Of a stretch of DNA of 64,000 bases, positions 1 to 7,417 are shown piece after piece (within the stretch, counting starts at the first letter, position 1; every line of letters starts with the position of its first letter). Position numbers and translations under genes: made by a program. The DNA is from Streptomyces ureilyticus (lineage in GTDB: Bacteria; Actinomycetota; Actinomycetes; Streptomycetales; Streptomycetaceae): NCBI RefSeq assembly GCF_011045025.1, contig NZ_JAAKZX010000002.1, positions 62,001-126,000 on the forward strand. Direction: 5' to 3'. The notes under the pieces are model-generated. The model ran no database searches. It saw only the letters and a program-made list of their open reading frames with translations, and was not told the DNA's origin.

Positions 1-1
1 A

Positions 2-340
2 CTGGTCAACTACGCCGACGGCCAGCAGAAAAACATGGTTGACGCCTTGCGCACCGGCGCCTTGAAGGTCAAGGCCGAGTACGCTAACCCGGTCAGTGCG
101 TTCGTTGGGCACGGAGGTTGTGACGACCCTGAGTGGATCAACAAGATTGTCATCGGCCCCAACGGCGACGGCGATTTCCACAAGGGCGACCCGGCCGCCG
201 TCCCGGCGTCCTGCCTGTGGGGAGTGGCGGGCGACACCTGCATCAGCCGTGAATCCTTCCATCCCAAGGACGCCGGCACCACCGGGTACGCCGGGGTGAT
301 GAGCAAGCGGCTGGGCGAGATCGGCTACAAGGGATCATGA
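2..340 (+). CDS. SGNH/GDSL-family esterase, C-terminal fragment
   Basis: Only the last 112 residues are present; the gene begins upstream of the window. The reading frame is open from base 2. The sequence near the end, S-F-H-P-K-D-A-G followed by a Y-A-x-V-M helix, matches the last block of secreted SGNH hydrolases, where this His is the catalytic base and the conserved H-P-x-x-x-G context lies about 25 residues from the C-terminus. Two Cys residues just upstream are consistent with the disulfides of exported Streptomyces esterases. The nucleophilic Ser block and any signal peptide would lie outside the window. The next gene starts one base after the stop, so the two are probably co-transcribed. 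The family call rests on the His block alone. Confidence 0.7.
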   Translation: MVNYADGQQKNMVDALRTGALKVKAEYANPVSAFVGHGGCDDPEWINKIVIGPNGDGDFHKGDPAAVPASCLWGVAGDTCISRESFHPKDAGTTGYAGVMSKRLGEIGYKGS

Positions 341-341
341 C

Positions 342-764
342 GTGACGCTGGAAACCAGCAACCGCACCCGGCCGTTCGCGGCCGGGTGCGTGGCCCTGAT
401 CATCGTCGCCTTCCTGGCGCTCGCCACGGCCGGGATCCTGGTGTCCCTCGCCGTGCAGGGATTCTTCGATCGCCACGAGCCGCCCTCCGATGAAGTCCTC
501 GCCAAGAAGGCCGGACTCACCGAATACAGACTCCGCGACGCAGCGGGGGACGGGTCGCTCACTGCGAAGGAGATCACCTACGCGGTCGGCGACGCCCGCT
601 GGAGCAGGGCACCCGACGAGAAGGCCGTCCGGATCATGGTCACCTACCCGGCCGACGACGGATCAGCGAGGGGCTGTTACCAGTTCACCTTGCAGCAGCC
701 ATTGAACAATCACACTGTTGTCAACAGTGCACGGCTCGCTGACTGCCACAGCGGTCTGAGCTGA
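342..764 (+). CDS. Small single-pass membrane protein of unknown function
   Basis: This encodes 140 residues from a GTG start one base after the preceding stop. Residues 11-40 form one strongly hydrophobic segment, followed by a soluble extracytoplasmic domain with E/D/K-rich stretches and two Cys residues (in R-G-C-Y-Q-F and near the C-terminus) that could form a disulfide. No family is recognised. A broken coding stretch at 6843-7037 contains a similar D-Q-C-Y-R-F-T block, so this may belong to a small family of exported Streptomyces proteins represented twice in the window. Tight coupling to the hydrolase gene suggests co-expression. Function unknown. Confidence 0.6.
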   Translation: MTLETSNRTRPFAAGCVALIIVAFLALATAGILVSLAVQGFFDRHEPPSDEVLAKKAGLTEYRLRDAAGDGSLTAKEITYAVGDARWSRAPDEKAVRIMVTYPADDGSARGCYQFTLQQPLNNHTVVNSARLADCHSGLS

Positions 765-789
765 GAGCGCGATACCTGGAGCTTCGGGT

Positions 790-975
790 GTACCGGCTGC
801 GACACGCAGGGTCTCGTGTGCCTCCGCGAGGAACTCGCGTCCGCATGGTGTGGGTGTGAGGGGCTCGGTGGTGCGGTCGATGATCTGGAAGCCTGCATCG
901 TTTTCGATCTTCCTGAGTCGGTTTCGGAGACTGCTGCCGCCGACCGTGGAAATGTTTCGTGCGGCGGAAATGCTT
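790..975 (-). pseudogene. Remnant of a LysR-like winged-helix domain
   Basis: On the minus strand about 60 codons read as a DNA-binding segment: S-A-A-R-N-I-S-T-V-G-G-S-S-L-R-N-R-L-R-K-I-E-N-D-A-G-F, then an R-T-x-x-P-L-T-P-T-P-x-G-R-E-F-L wing and a helix. This is the pattern of a LysR-type HTH (paired helices, then the L-T-P-T-x-x-G loop). Upstream the frame dissolves into low-complexity sequence, and no start or effector domain is found; downstream it runs into the antisense of the neighbouring membrane-protein gene. It is best read as a decayed fragment. It could also be the HTH part of a larger, frame-disrupted regulator. Confidence 0.4.
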
Positions 976-1045
976 GGGTCCGGGCTGCGCCCGCTGTCGG
1001 GGCTGGGCAGGCCGACGTCCGACGGGCCGGCCACGGGCTGCCCGC

Positions 1046-1459
1046 TCACTTCTCGCCGTCCCCACGCAGTTCGACCCACACCCGCTTTCCACCGTGGACC
1101 AGCTCGCTCCCCCAGTCGTGGGCGAGCGCGTCGACGAGGAGGAGGCCACGCCCGTTCTCGTCGTCGCTGGACGGCTCGCCAAGGGTGGGTCTGGTGCGGG
1201 AGGTGTCCGTGACGACGATCCGCACGGCCTCCTCGCCGCTCCGGGTGATGGAGATGCCGACCGTGGCAGCGTCGGTGTGCTCCACGGCGTTGGCAACGAG
1301 TTCCGTGACGATCTGCTCGGCCACCTCGACCAGGTGGGGAAGGCCCCAGCTCTCCAGGGCCAGCGCTATGTCCCGACGCGCATGCTGAGCGGCTTCCAAC
1401 TTCGCCGCATAGCGCTCCTGATAGCGCGGTGGTCCTACCGATGCAGCCGTCATGGTCAT
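1046..1459 (-). CDS. Anti-sigma/SpoIIAB-like ATP-binding regulatory protein
   Basis: This 137-residue stand-alone GHKL ATPase is of the type abundant in Streptomyces. The N-box is E-L-V-A-N-A-V-E-H (Asn57 would coordinate Mg), the G1 block is the D-T-S region near residue 84, and the G2 lid is G-R-G-L-L-L-V-D-A-L. There is no sensor or histidine phosphoacceptor domain, so it is expected to act like RsbW/SpoIIAB, binding a partner sigma or anti-sigma-antagonist protein in the cytoplasm. The start could also be two codons later (second Met). It is divergent from a TPR-type regulator 194 bp away, a common pairing in this genus. Its partner is not identifiable here. Confidence 0.8.
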   Translation of the reverse strand: MTMTAASVGPPRYQERYAAKLEAAQHARRDIALALESWGLPHLVEVAEQIVTELVANAVEHTDAATVGISITRSGEEAVRIVVTDTSRTRPTLGEPSSDDENGRGLLLVDALAHDWGSELVHGGKRVWVELRGDGEK

Positions 1460-1653
1460 CGTCGCGTCCCTCGGTGGTGCCCGTGTTCGACGTCAACAGC
1501 GCATCCGCTGTCACGTAGAGATAACCGCTATTCACGGAGCGCCATCGGACCTCTACGCGGACCTTCGTCGGACTTTTTCTCAGTCACCGGACTTTTCGGG
1601 TCCGGCACAGCGGCTACGGTCGACGAGAGCAGAAGACCTTCGGGGAGGTCAGA

Positions 1654-2946
1654 GTGGATGTAGCGCTGACGCCGTTCGCACACGCCTGCATCGAACGCGG
1701 ATGGGCCAAGCCGTCATCGTTCATCCCGGCCTTCGAGGCGACCGCCGAATTAGGCGGGGAAGAGGTGACCGTCACCGACCGTCAGTTCCGGAGGTGGCGA
1801 CAGCCGAGTCCACCGAGGCCGCACCCTCCGGCTTGGCGGGTGCTGCACGCGATGTTCGGCATGAGCCCCGCCGACCTCGGCTTCCCGGGGCCAGGGCCAA
1901 GCTCGACGGCGTACGCCCCGCAAGTGCCGCCGAATGAGGTGAACGTGGATCGCAGGACGTTCGTCGCCGACTCGATCGGCGTCGCCGCCGGCCTGGCGGT
2001 GGGGCCTCGGGAGAGCAACGGGCTCCCGGAGGCCGTCGGCGTCGCTCACCTCCTCGAACTCCGCGAAGGTCTGCGGTCGTTGTACACGCTCGATGACGCC
2101 TACGGAGGCGGCGACGTCCGATCCCTCGCCGTCCGCCACCTCCGGCGTGTGCGCCGGATCATCAACACCAGCAGCTACCCGGACACCATCGGTCGCCAAC
2201 TCCAGCTCCTCGTCGGCGAGACCGCCGAGCACTGCGCGTGGCTCTACTACGACGCCGACCAGCAGGACACCGCCCGCCGCTACTGGGGCGAGGCCCTCAC
2301 CACCGCGACCATGCTGCACGACGCCGGCCTTCAGGTCCTGGTACTCATCTCGCTGAGCATGCAGGCCAGCTGCGAGGATCGGCCGCGCGACGGCTACGAC
2401 CTCGCGCGCGCAGCCCATTCGCTCGCAGTTCCGTTCGGCTCTTCCGTGCTGCTCTCCCTGATCGCCGCTCGCGAGGCCCGCGCCCTGGCCCTCATGAAGG
2501 ATCAGAGCACCGCTCGCAGGAGGCTCGCCGACTCCATGCGCATGGTGGACCGCTCCGACAGCGGGCGCCCCGCCCCGGACTGGGCCGCCTTCCACGGGCA
2601 CGCCGAACTCGACTACGCCCAGGGCCTGCTGTACTCCGACACCGGCCACCACAAGGCCGCGGTGCCGTTCCTGCGCGCAGCGCTCGCCCACCAAGACCGG
2701 TCGTACGGCCGTAACCGGGCCCTGTACCGGATGACCCTCGCACGCAGCCTCATCCAGGCCGGCGAGGTCGACGAGGGAGCGGCCGAGGCGGTCGCCAGTC
2801 TCACCCATCTCGAAGAGGTGGAGTCCGGCCGCGTGAACCGACGGGTGACCGAGGTCCGCGACCTGCTGCGCAGCGTGGACTCTGTGTGCGTCCGCGACGC
2901 CGTCGAGGAGCTGACCGAGTACACCGGGCTGAAGGGAGCGGTGTGA
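1654..2946 (+). CDS. Streptomyces-type regulator with C-terminal TPR-like helices
   Basis: This encodes 430 residues from GTG, with GGGGAGG about 6 bases upstream. The first ~75 residues resemble a short DNA-binding region (T-D-R-Q-F-R-R-W followed by W-R-V-L-H-A-M-F-G). A D-R-R-T-F-V motif around residue 100 leads into a long alpha-helical repeat region (Y-Y-D-A-D-Q-Q-D-T-A-R-R-Y-W; L-D-Y-A-Q-G-L-L-Y-S-D-T-G), typical of the TPR-containing XRE-like regulators found beside stand-alone SpoIIAB-like ATPases. Leu33 is encoded by TTA (1750-1752), the rare codon read by bldA tRNA, so translation may be linked to development. The stop overlaps the start of the next gene (TGATG). Its target is unknown. 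Confidence 0.6.
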   Translation: MDVALTPFAHACIERGWAKPSSFIPAFEATAELGGEEVTVTDRQFRRWRQPSPPRPHPPAWRVLHAMFGMSPADLGFPGPGPSSTAYAPQVPPNEVNVDRRTFVADSIGVAAGLAVGPRESNGLPEAVGVAHLLELREGLRSLYTLDDAYGGGDVRSLAVRHLRRVRRIINTSSYPDTIGRQLQLLVGETAEHCAWLYYDADQQDTARRYWGEALTTATMLHDAGLQVLVLISLSMQASCEDRPRDGYDLARAAHSLAVPFGSSVLLSLIAAREARALALMKDQSTARRRLADSMRMVDRSDSGRPAPDWAAFHGHAELDYAQGLLYSDTGHHKAAVPFLRAALAHQDRSYGRNRALYRMTLARSLIQAGEVDEGAAEAVASLTHLEEVESGRVNRRVTEVRDLLRSVDSVCVRDAVEELTEYTGLKGAV

Positions 2947-3536
2947 TGGCCGAGGTGACGTACGAACGGTACGAAGGCCCGGATGGCGTCCGCATGCTCG
3001 ACGCCTTCCTCCCCTCTTACGAGGAGGTGTACGCCGAGCCGCCGTACCGCGAGGGACCGCGCGACGTCGCCGAGTTCATCGACCACTACCAGGTCCACGC
3101 CCAGCGACCCGGCTTCCATCTCGTCCTGGCCCGCGACGGGGACGAGACCGTTGGCTTCACCTACGGCTACCGCCTCGCCCCTGACACCCGCTGGTGGAAG
3201 AACCTCCAGGACGTGCAGCTGCCGGAGGACTTCACGCGCGAGGACGGCCGGCGCACGTTCGTCATCATCGAGCTGGCTGTGCGGAAGGCGTGGCGACGAC
3301 GCGGTATCGCAGCCGCGCTGCACGCGCAACTCCTCGAGGGCCTGGACGTAGAGCGGGTCACTCTGACGATGCGGCCCGAGCCGGAGGCCGCGCCGGCCCA
3401 GTCCGCCTACGCGGCATGGGGGTACCGGAAGGTCGGCGTGTCCCATCCATGGGCTGAGGCGCCGCTGTACGACTGCATGATCCGCGTACTGCACCCAGGC
3501 CACCGACCCGGCCGATGCGACCGGGACGCGCTGTGA
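2946..3536 (+). CDS. GNAT-family N-acetyltransferase
   Basis: This encodes 196 residues, starting at the ATG that overlaps the upstream TGA by one base, so it is translationally coupled to the TPR regulator. The acetyl-CoA binding segment is visible as I-I-E-L-A-V-R-K-A-W-R-R-R-G-I-A-A-A-L-H (the R/Q-x-x-G-x-G/A loop), preceded by a beta-strand with V-G-F-T-Y-G-Y. The C-terminal block A-Y-A-A-W-G-Y-R-K-V-G is the usual last strand of GNAT folds. The substrate is unknown. The gene is convergent with the beta-lactamase gene; 58 bp separate them. Confidence 0.8.
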   Translation: MAEVTYERYEGPDGVRMLDAFLPSYEEVYAEPPYREGPRDVAEFIDHYQVHAQRPGFHLVLARDGDETVGFTYGYRLAPDTRWWKNLQDVQLPEDFTREDGRRTFVIIELAVRKAWRRRGIAAALHAQLLEGLDVERVTLTMRPEPEAAPAQSAYAAWGYRKVGVSHPWAEAPLYDCMIRVLHPGHRPGRCDRDAL

Positions 3537-3594
3537 CCGCCACGGCCGGGCGGTTCGGCGCCCTGGGGGTGCTCGGCCGCGGCCCCGTCTCCCG

Positions 3595-4545
3595 CTAGGA
3601 CAGCGTTTCGGCGACCACGGACGCCGCTTCCGCGATCAGTTTGTTGTCGTGGACGTCCTCCGCCTTCCCACGGTTCGTCAGGATCGCCATGACGATGGGG
3701 GCGGAGTCGGGGGGCCACACGACGGCGATGTCATTGCGGGCGCCGTAGCCGCTGCCGCTGCCGGTCTTGTCGCCGACCACCCAGCCCTTGGGTACCCCTG
3801 CCCGGATGACCTCGTTCCCGGTGGTGTTGGTCTTCAGCCACGTCGCGAGCTGGGCGCGCTCGCGCTTGCGGAGGACGTCTCCGAGCACGTACGCGCGCAG
3901 GTCCTTGGCAAGCGCCCGGGGGGTGGTCGTGTCCCGGGTCTCGCCCGGCACCCAGTCGCTTAGATGGGGCTCGATGCGCTCCATCAGGGTGACCTTGTCG
4001 CCCAGCTTCCTGAGGTCCGCCTCGAGACCCTTGGGGCCGCCGAGTGCGTCGAACAGCAGATTGGCCGCGGTGTTGTCGCTGTAGCGGACGGCGGCGTCAC
4101 ACAGCTCGCGCAGGGTCATCCCGCTCTCGACGTGCTTCTCGGTGATGGGCGAGTTGGCGACCAGGTCGTCACTGGAGTACTTGATCACCTTGTTCATGCC
4201 GTTCAGGGAGTACTTCCGCAGCACGGCGCCGGCTTCGAGTGCCTTGAACGTGGAGTGGTAGCCGAATCGCTCGCCGTCCCGGTAGGCCACCTCGCGCCCG
4301 GTGCCGGTGTCGATGGCGTAGACACCGAGCCGGGCGTCGAACTTGCTCTCCAGTTCCTTTAACTCGCCGGTGAACGAGGTCGTCTCCGCGATCGGAGTCG
4401 TCGTCACGGCGGACCGCGCCGCCGACGAGGGCGACGAGGCCGAGGAACCATCCTGGCCGCAGGCGACGAGCGGGACGACGAGGGCGAGCGCGGCGAGCGC
4501 ACCGCGAAGGGCGGTGCGGGCATGGGTGTATTGCGGGGTCTGCAT
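3595..4545 (-). CDS. bla: Class A beta-lactamase, lipoprotein
   Basis: This is a 316-residue serine beta-lactamase. Signature residues are S98-T-F-K101 (acylating Ser and Lys of S-x-x-K), S156-D-N (the SDN loop), E192-P-H-L-S in the omega loop (Glu equivalent to Glu166), and K260-T-G. The family omega loop is usually E-P-x-L-N, so the position equivalent to Asn170 appears to be Ser196. Residues 11-29 form a signal peptide ending in L-V-A-C, a lipobox that predicts lipid attachment at Cys29. The start was chosen because it puts the signal peptide at the N-terminus. Leu62 is a TTA codon (4360-4362), suggesting bldA dependence. It is divergent from a LysR gene, with a T-N11-A palindrome between them. 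It hydrolyses penicillins outside the membrane. Confidence 0.93.
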   Translation of the reverse strand: MQTPQYTHARTALRGALAALALVVPLVACGQDGSSASSPSSAARSAVTTTPIAETTSFTGELKELESKFDARLGVYAIDTGTGREVAYRDGERFGYHSTFKALEAGAVLRKYSLNGMNKVIKYSSDDLVANSPITEKHVESGMTLRELCDAAVRYSDNTAANLLFDALGGPKGLEADLRKLGDKVTLMERIEPHLSDWVPGETRDTTTPRALAKDLRAYVLGDVLRKRERAQLATWLKTNTTGNEVIRAGVPKGWVVGDKTGSGSGYGARNDIAVVWPPDSAPIVMAILTNRGKAEDVHDNKLIAEAASVVAETLS

Positions 4546-4631
4546 GGTCCAACCTCCTGGGTGGTCATGAGTTCGGAGATCACCCTCACCGGCGGGCGGC
4601 CATGCGGTCCAATACGCGAACGCGCCGTTCC

Positions 4632-4646
4632 ATGCTGATTCGGCAT
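4632..4646. promoter_or_regulatory. LysR-type box between bla and its regulator
   Basis: The sequence ATGC-N7-GCAT is a perfect inverted repeat that fits the T-N11-A LysR consensus. It lies between the divergent beta-lactamase and LysR starts, about 36 bp before the regulator's GTG. A second, looser half-site pair (ATGG..GGCAT) follows at about 4658-4670. In S. cacaoi the LysR protein BlaA binds several T-N11-A motifs in the equivalent region. Binding here is inferred. Confidence 0.5.
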
Positions 4647-4682
4647 GAGAGCGGGCCATGGATCTGGCATAAGGTTCCGGCT

Positions 4683-5573
4683 GTGGAACTGGTGGGAGCG
4701 TGTCGTGCGTTTGTCAGCGTGAGCGAGCACGGCAGTTTCACCGTCGGGGCGGCCGCCGCCCAGATGTCCCAGTCGGTGGCCAGCCGTCGCGTCGCCGCCC
4801 TGGAGGAACGCTTCGGTGAGCCGTTGTTCGAGCGCACGTCACGACGGGCCGTTCTCACCCCTTTCGGCCGGGACATGCTGCCGACGGCCAGGCAACTCGT
4901 ACAGGCGGCCGACGTGTTGCTGCACGAGGCGGAGGCCGCCAAGCGCAAGCCGTGGCGGCTCGCGGTGCCCGGCATCTGCTCCACGGCCGGTCTCGCCCGC
5001 CTCGTCGCCGAGGCACGCGGGCACGGCGTCACCCTCGATCTGCGCGTCACGGGACCGACGCAGCGCACGGAGCTCCTCCACGCACAGCAAGTGCGGGCCG
5101 CGCTGCTCGCGGTGCCGCCGGACGACGCGAGGTGGTCCGTGCCGCTCGGACTCGGCGGTGCCCGGAATCCGGGCGTGAAGCGCGTCTATCTCGAAACACT
5201 GCGGGTCGGAAGAGCATCCTCCGGCCCTGCCCGCCGCGTCTGGATCCAGCCGGAGGATGACGTGCCGCACATCCGCGACCCGCTGACTCGCCTGCGCGAC
5301 GCGGTCGGCCTGCGGCCCGCACAACTCGTCGCCGCACCCGACCTGACGACCGCCGCGGCGGAAGTCCTGTGCTCACGCGACCTGTTGCTGTGCTCCCCCG
5401 CCCAGGCCGAGGAACTCGACCTGGCCTGGCGGCCCGTCGGCGAGATCACGATCAGCCGGGGCTTCGCCCTCGCCGCCGCCGGAGACGGCAATCCACAGCT
5501 CATCGAAGCGCGCCTGGGCGACGCCGTCGCCCGCTGTCTGGGCGCGGGAACCTCAGGAGGGGAAGGGACTTGA
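4683..5573 (+). CDS. LysR-type regulator of beta-lactamase (BlaA-like)
   Basis: The call is 296 residues from a GTG start; an ATG at 4602 would add 27 poorly conserved residues. The N-terminal winged helix is classical: [28 protein letters not shown], then [13 protein letters not shown] and L-T-P-F-G. The rest is the effector-binding domain. The gene is divergent from the beta-lactamase gene and overlaps the following serine-enzyme homologue (TTGA), the same order as blaA-blaB opposite blaL in Streptomyces cacaoi, where both genes are needed for induction. It probably activates bla from the T-N11-A site(s) in the intergenic region. Confidence 0.85.
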   Translation: MELVGACRAFVSVSEHGSFTVGAAAAQMSQSVASRRVAALEERFGEPLFERTSRRAVLTPFGRDMLPTARQLVQAADVLLHEAEAAKRKPWRLAVPGICSTAGLARLVAEARGHGVTLDLRVTGPTQRTELLHAQQVRAALLAVPPDDARWSVPLGLGGARNPGVKRVYLETLRVGRASSGPARRVWIQPEDDVPHIRDPLTRLRDAVGLRPAQLVAAPDLTTAAAEVLCSRDLLLCSPAQAEELDLAWRPVGEITISRGFALAAAGDGNPQLIEARLGDAVARCLGAGTSGGEGT

Positions 5574-6472
5574 GCACCGAGGCACTACTGCACGACCTGC
5601 GTGGACAACTGCGCGATGGCGGCCTGCACGGCTGCCTGCTCGTGCGGGACCTGCACACGGGAGAGGAGCTGGGAATCGAGCCGGACACCCAACTGCCGTC
5701 CGCGTCCCTGGTCAAGGTCCCGCTCGCGCTGGCCACGCTCGAACGCGTCCGACGGGGCGAGCTCGACGGAGCGACGCCCCTTGACGTGCCACCCGGGCGG
5801 ATCACCACAGCCGGCCCCATCGGGCTGAGCCGGTTTCGCCACCCCGCCCGGATCGCGGTCGACGACCTCCTCTACCTGAGCACCTGCCTGAGTGACAGCC
5901 ACGCCGCCGACGCGCTGTTCGGCCTCACCCCGCCCGCCCGGGTCGCCGACATCCTCCACGAGCTCGGCCTGCGCGACATCACCGTCCGGCACACCATGAA
6001 CGAGCTCATGGACACTCCCGTCGAGCGCTTCGACGCCGCTGACGTCCATCTCGCCCACTCCCTCGCCATCGACGCCGGCACCAGCGGTCGCGGACACCGG
6101 GTGCCGCAGCTCGACACCACCCGCGCCAACACCGGCAGCGCACGCGCCTGGGCCGAACTGCTCCAGGCCCTGTGGACACCGTCGAAGATCCACCCCGAGG
6201 TGGCCGAGCGCGTACGCGACCTCATGGCCCACAACGTGCTCCGGCACCGGCTTGCCCCTGACTTCAGCTCCGACGCCACCACCTGGTCCTCCAAGACCGG
6301 CACGCTCCTGAACCTCCGCCACGAGATCGGTGTCGTCGAGCACTCCGACGGTCAGGCCTTCGCCATCGCCGCCCTCACGGAATCACTCGTTCCGGCCAGT
6401 TCCCAGCCTGGTGCCGAGGCTCTCATGGCACAGATCGCCCGCACGCTCCGTGACCACCTGCGGCAGCTCTAG
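5570..6472 (+). CDS. Cytosolic penicillin-recognising enzyme homologue (BlaB-like)
   Basis: This encodes 300 residues from a TTG start at 5570. The choice is decided by a strong AGGAGGGG ribosome site and by the TTGA overlap with the LysR stop. It has the beta-lactamase/PBP fold motifs S46-L-V-K49 (S-x-x-K), S108-D-S110 where true class A enzymes have SDN, and K242-T-G244. It has no signal peptide or transmembrane segment and no clear E-x-x-L-N omega loop, so it should be cytoplasmic and is unlikely to be an efficient hydrolase. In S. cacaoi the equivalent BlaB works with the LysR protein to control beta-lactamase expression. It may sense a beta-lactam or peptidoglycan-derived ligand. Confidence 0.82.
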   Translation: MSTEALLHDLRGQLRDGGLHGCLLVRDLHTGEELGIEPDTQLPSASLVKVPLALATLERVRRGELDGATPLDVPPGRITTAGPIGLSRFRHPARIAVDDLLYLSTCLSDSHAADALFGLTPPARVADILHELGLRDITVRHTMNELMDTPVERFDAADVHLAHSLAIDAGTSGRGHRVPQLDTTRANTGSARAWAELLQALWTPSKIHPEVAERVRDLMAHNVLRHRLAPDFSSDATTWSSKTGTLLNLRHEIGVVEHSDGQAFAIAALTESLVPASSQPGAEALMAQIARTLRDHLRQL

Positions 6473-6538
6473 CGGCGCAGGCCGTCATCGCCCCACTCCC
6501 CGTCCCCGGTTCGTCCGACCAGCGGAGCATTGCCTCCT

Positions 6539-6812
6539 GGCCTCGGCCGTGCGGGACCTCGTCGCCGAGTACGAGGCGAAGGAATCCGCCGAGGCGATCT
6601 GCGCGCGGGACGCCGACCAGCTGGAGTGCATGATCCAGGGCGTCGAGTACAAGGCCCAGGGCTACGAGAAGGCGCAGCGGTGGACCGACAACAGCCGCAG
6701 CCGGCTCACCACGAAGTCGGCCAACGAACTCGCCGACGCAGTGCTGGCGACCGGGTCCCTGGACTGGCTGCGTACGGCACATGGAGAGAAGCAGAGCTGG
6801 CGTACGCCATGA
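6539..6812 (+). pseudogene. Truncated open frame, unrecognised protein fragment
   Basis: About 90 codons read as natural protein: V-R-D-L-V-A-E-Y-E-A-K-E-S-A-E-A-I-C-A-R-D-A-D-Q, then Y-K-A-Q-G-Y-E-K-A-Q-R-W and S-R-L-T-T-K-S-A-N-E-L-A-D-A. The upstream frame continues into the antisense-like tail of the blaB-like gene, without a credible start, and the stop comes shortly after a run of odd codons. It is probably the remaining part of a gene that lost both ends. The family is not recognised. It opens a ~0.9 kb stretch made only of broken coding pieces. Confidence 0.4.
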
Positions 6813-6842
6813 CTGACAGCCCCGCCCGCGTCAGCGAACTCA

Positions 6843-7037
6843 ACCTCTGCCGAGGACCTGACGCGAGCCGGAGTACAGAAGGCTCTCGACCCCACCGGAC
6901 GGCGCTCCTTCGACGTCAAGAGCGTGGTGCGTGAGGGGGACACGATGACCGTCTCCGCCGTCGTCTCGAGCTCGGGGGCAGCAGTCGACCAATGCTACCG
7001 CTTCACCCGGCCCACCCCCGGCGACGACGGCCAAGGT
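6843..7037 (+). pseudogene. Fragment of an exported-protein gene
   Basis: Frame +3 reads as a genuine protein segment of about 65 codons: L-D-P-T-G-R-R-S-F-D-V-K-S-V-V-R-E-G-D-T-M-T-V-S-A-V-V, then V-D-Q-C-Y-R-F-T-R-P. The C-Y-R-F-T block resembles the C-Y-Q-F-T block of the small membrane protein at 342-764, so this may be a relic of a paralogue. No signal peptide, start codon or ribosome site precedes it, and it dissolves at the junction with the opposite-strand fragment that follows. Confidence 0.35.
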
Positions 7038-7070
7038 CCGCAACAGCGGTTCCGACGTCTTCGTGCTGAC

Positions 7071-7322
7071 CCTGCGGCCATGGCACCTGAACAACGACAC
7101 GCCGTCGGTCAGCTGGGTGGCCAGCGCGTCATCCGTGTACACCACGTCAAGCCGGCCCGGGTCGGCGGACGTCACGCGCCGCTGCCCCTGGCCGGTCAGG
7201 GTCCAGAACTCTGGCACGTAGGGGTGGCGCGGAACGGTCTCGAACACCTTCCGCCATGTGGGGTCGGTGAGTTGGCCGCTGGCCTCCAGGTCGTCGGCCA
7301 GTGCCGCGCAGCCGCGCGGCAC
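7071..7322 (-). pseudogene. N-terminal remnant of a PCMT-like methyltransferase
   Basis: About 75 codons on the minus strand match the start of protein-L-isoaspartate O-methyltransferase-like enzymes: L-A-D-D-L-E-A-S-G-Q-L-T-D-P-T-W-R-K-V-F-E-T-V-P-R-H-P-Y-V-P, then D-V-V-Y-T-D-D-A-L-A-T-Q-L. In intact proteins this is followed by the SAM-binding G-x-G-x-G region, which is missing here; after T-Q-L-T-D-G the sequence becomes unrelated. Its upstream edge coincides with a 15-bp perfect inverted repeat at 7294-7329, suggesting a recombination scar. Streptomyces carry such methyltransferases in several peptide-modification contexts; none is adjacent. Confidence 0.55.
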
Positions 7323-7329
7323 TGGCCGA
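7294..7329. repeat. Perfect 15-bp inverted repeat at a junction of gene fragments
   Basis: Arms 7294-7308 (TCGGCCAGTGCCGCG) and 7315-7329 are exact complements separated by 6 bases. The hairpin sits where the methyltransferase-like fragment ends and a duplicated piece of the downstream peptidoglycan-binding gene begins. It has no T-run, so it is a poor terminator. It may mark the breakpoint of a rearrangement. Confidence 0.6.
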
Positions 7330-7339
7330 GTACACCACC

Positions 7340-7405
7340 CAGATGAAGGGAGCCGTGGGCTTCCTTGCCGGCGGCGGTCACCTGCGAGGAGGAGGGCACC
7401 ACCAT
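7340..7405 (-). pseudogene. Partial duplicate of the adjacent peptidoglycan-binding protein gene
   Basis: On the minus strand this stretch reads V-V-P-S-S-S-Q-V-T-A-A-G-K-E-A, the same as residues about 61-75 of the intact protein at 7418-7834. The DNA of 7356-7396 is identical over 41 bases to 7599-7639, exactly 243 bp (81 codons) away and in the same orientation, with further similarity beyond. It lacks start, stop and the rest of the domain, so it is a partial copy left by duplication or recombination. Confidence 0.6.
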
Positions 7406-7417
7406 GTCACCGTTGGG

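Noticed and set aside
7294..7329. Inverted repeat considered as a transcription terminator
   Set aside because: No T-run follows on either strand and it lies inside gene remnants with nothing obvious to terminate, so it was kept only as a repeat.
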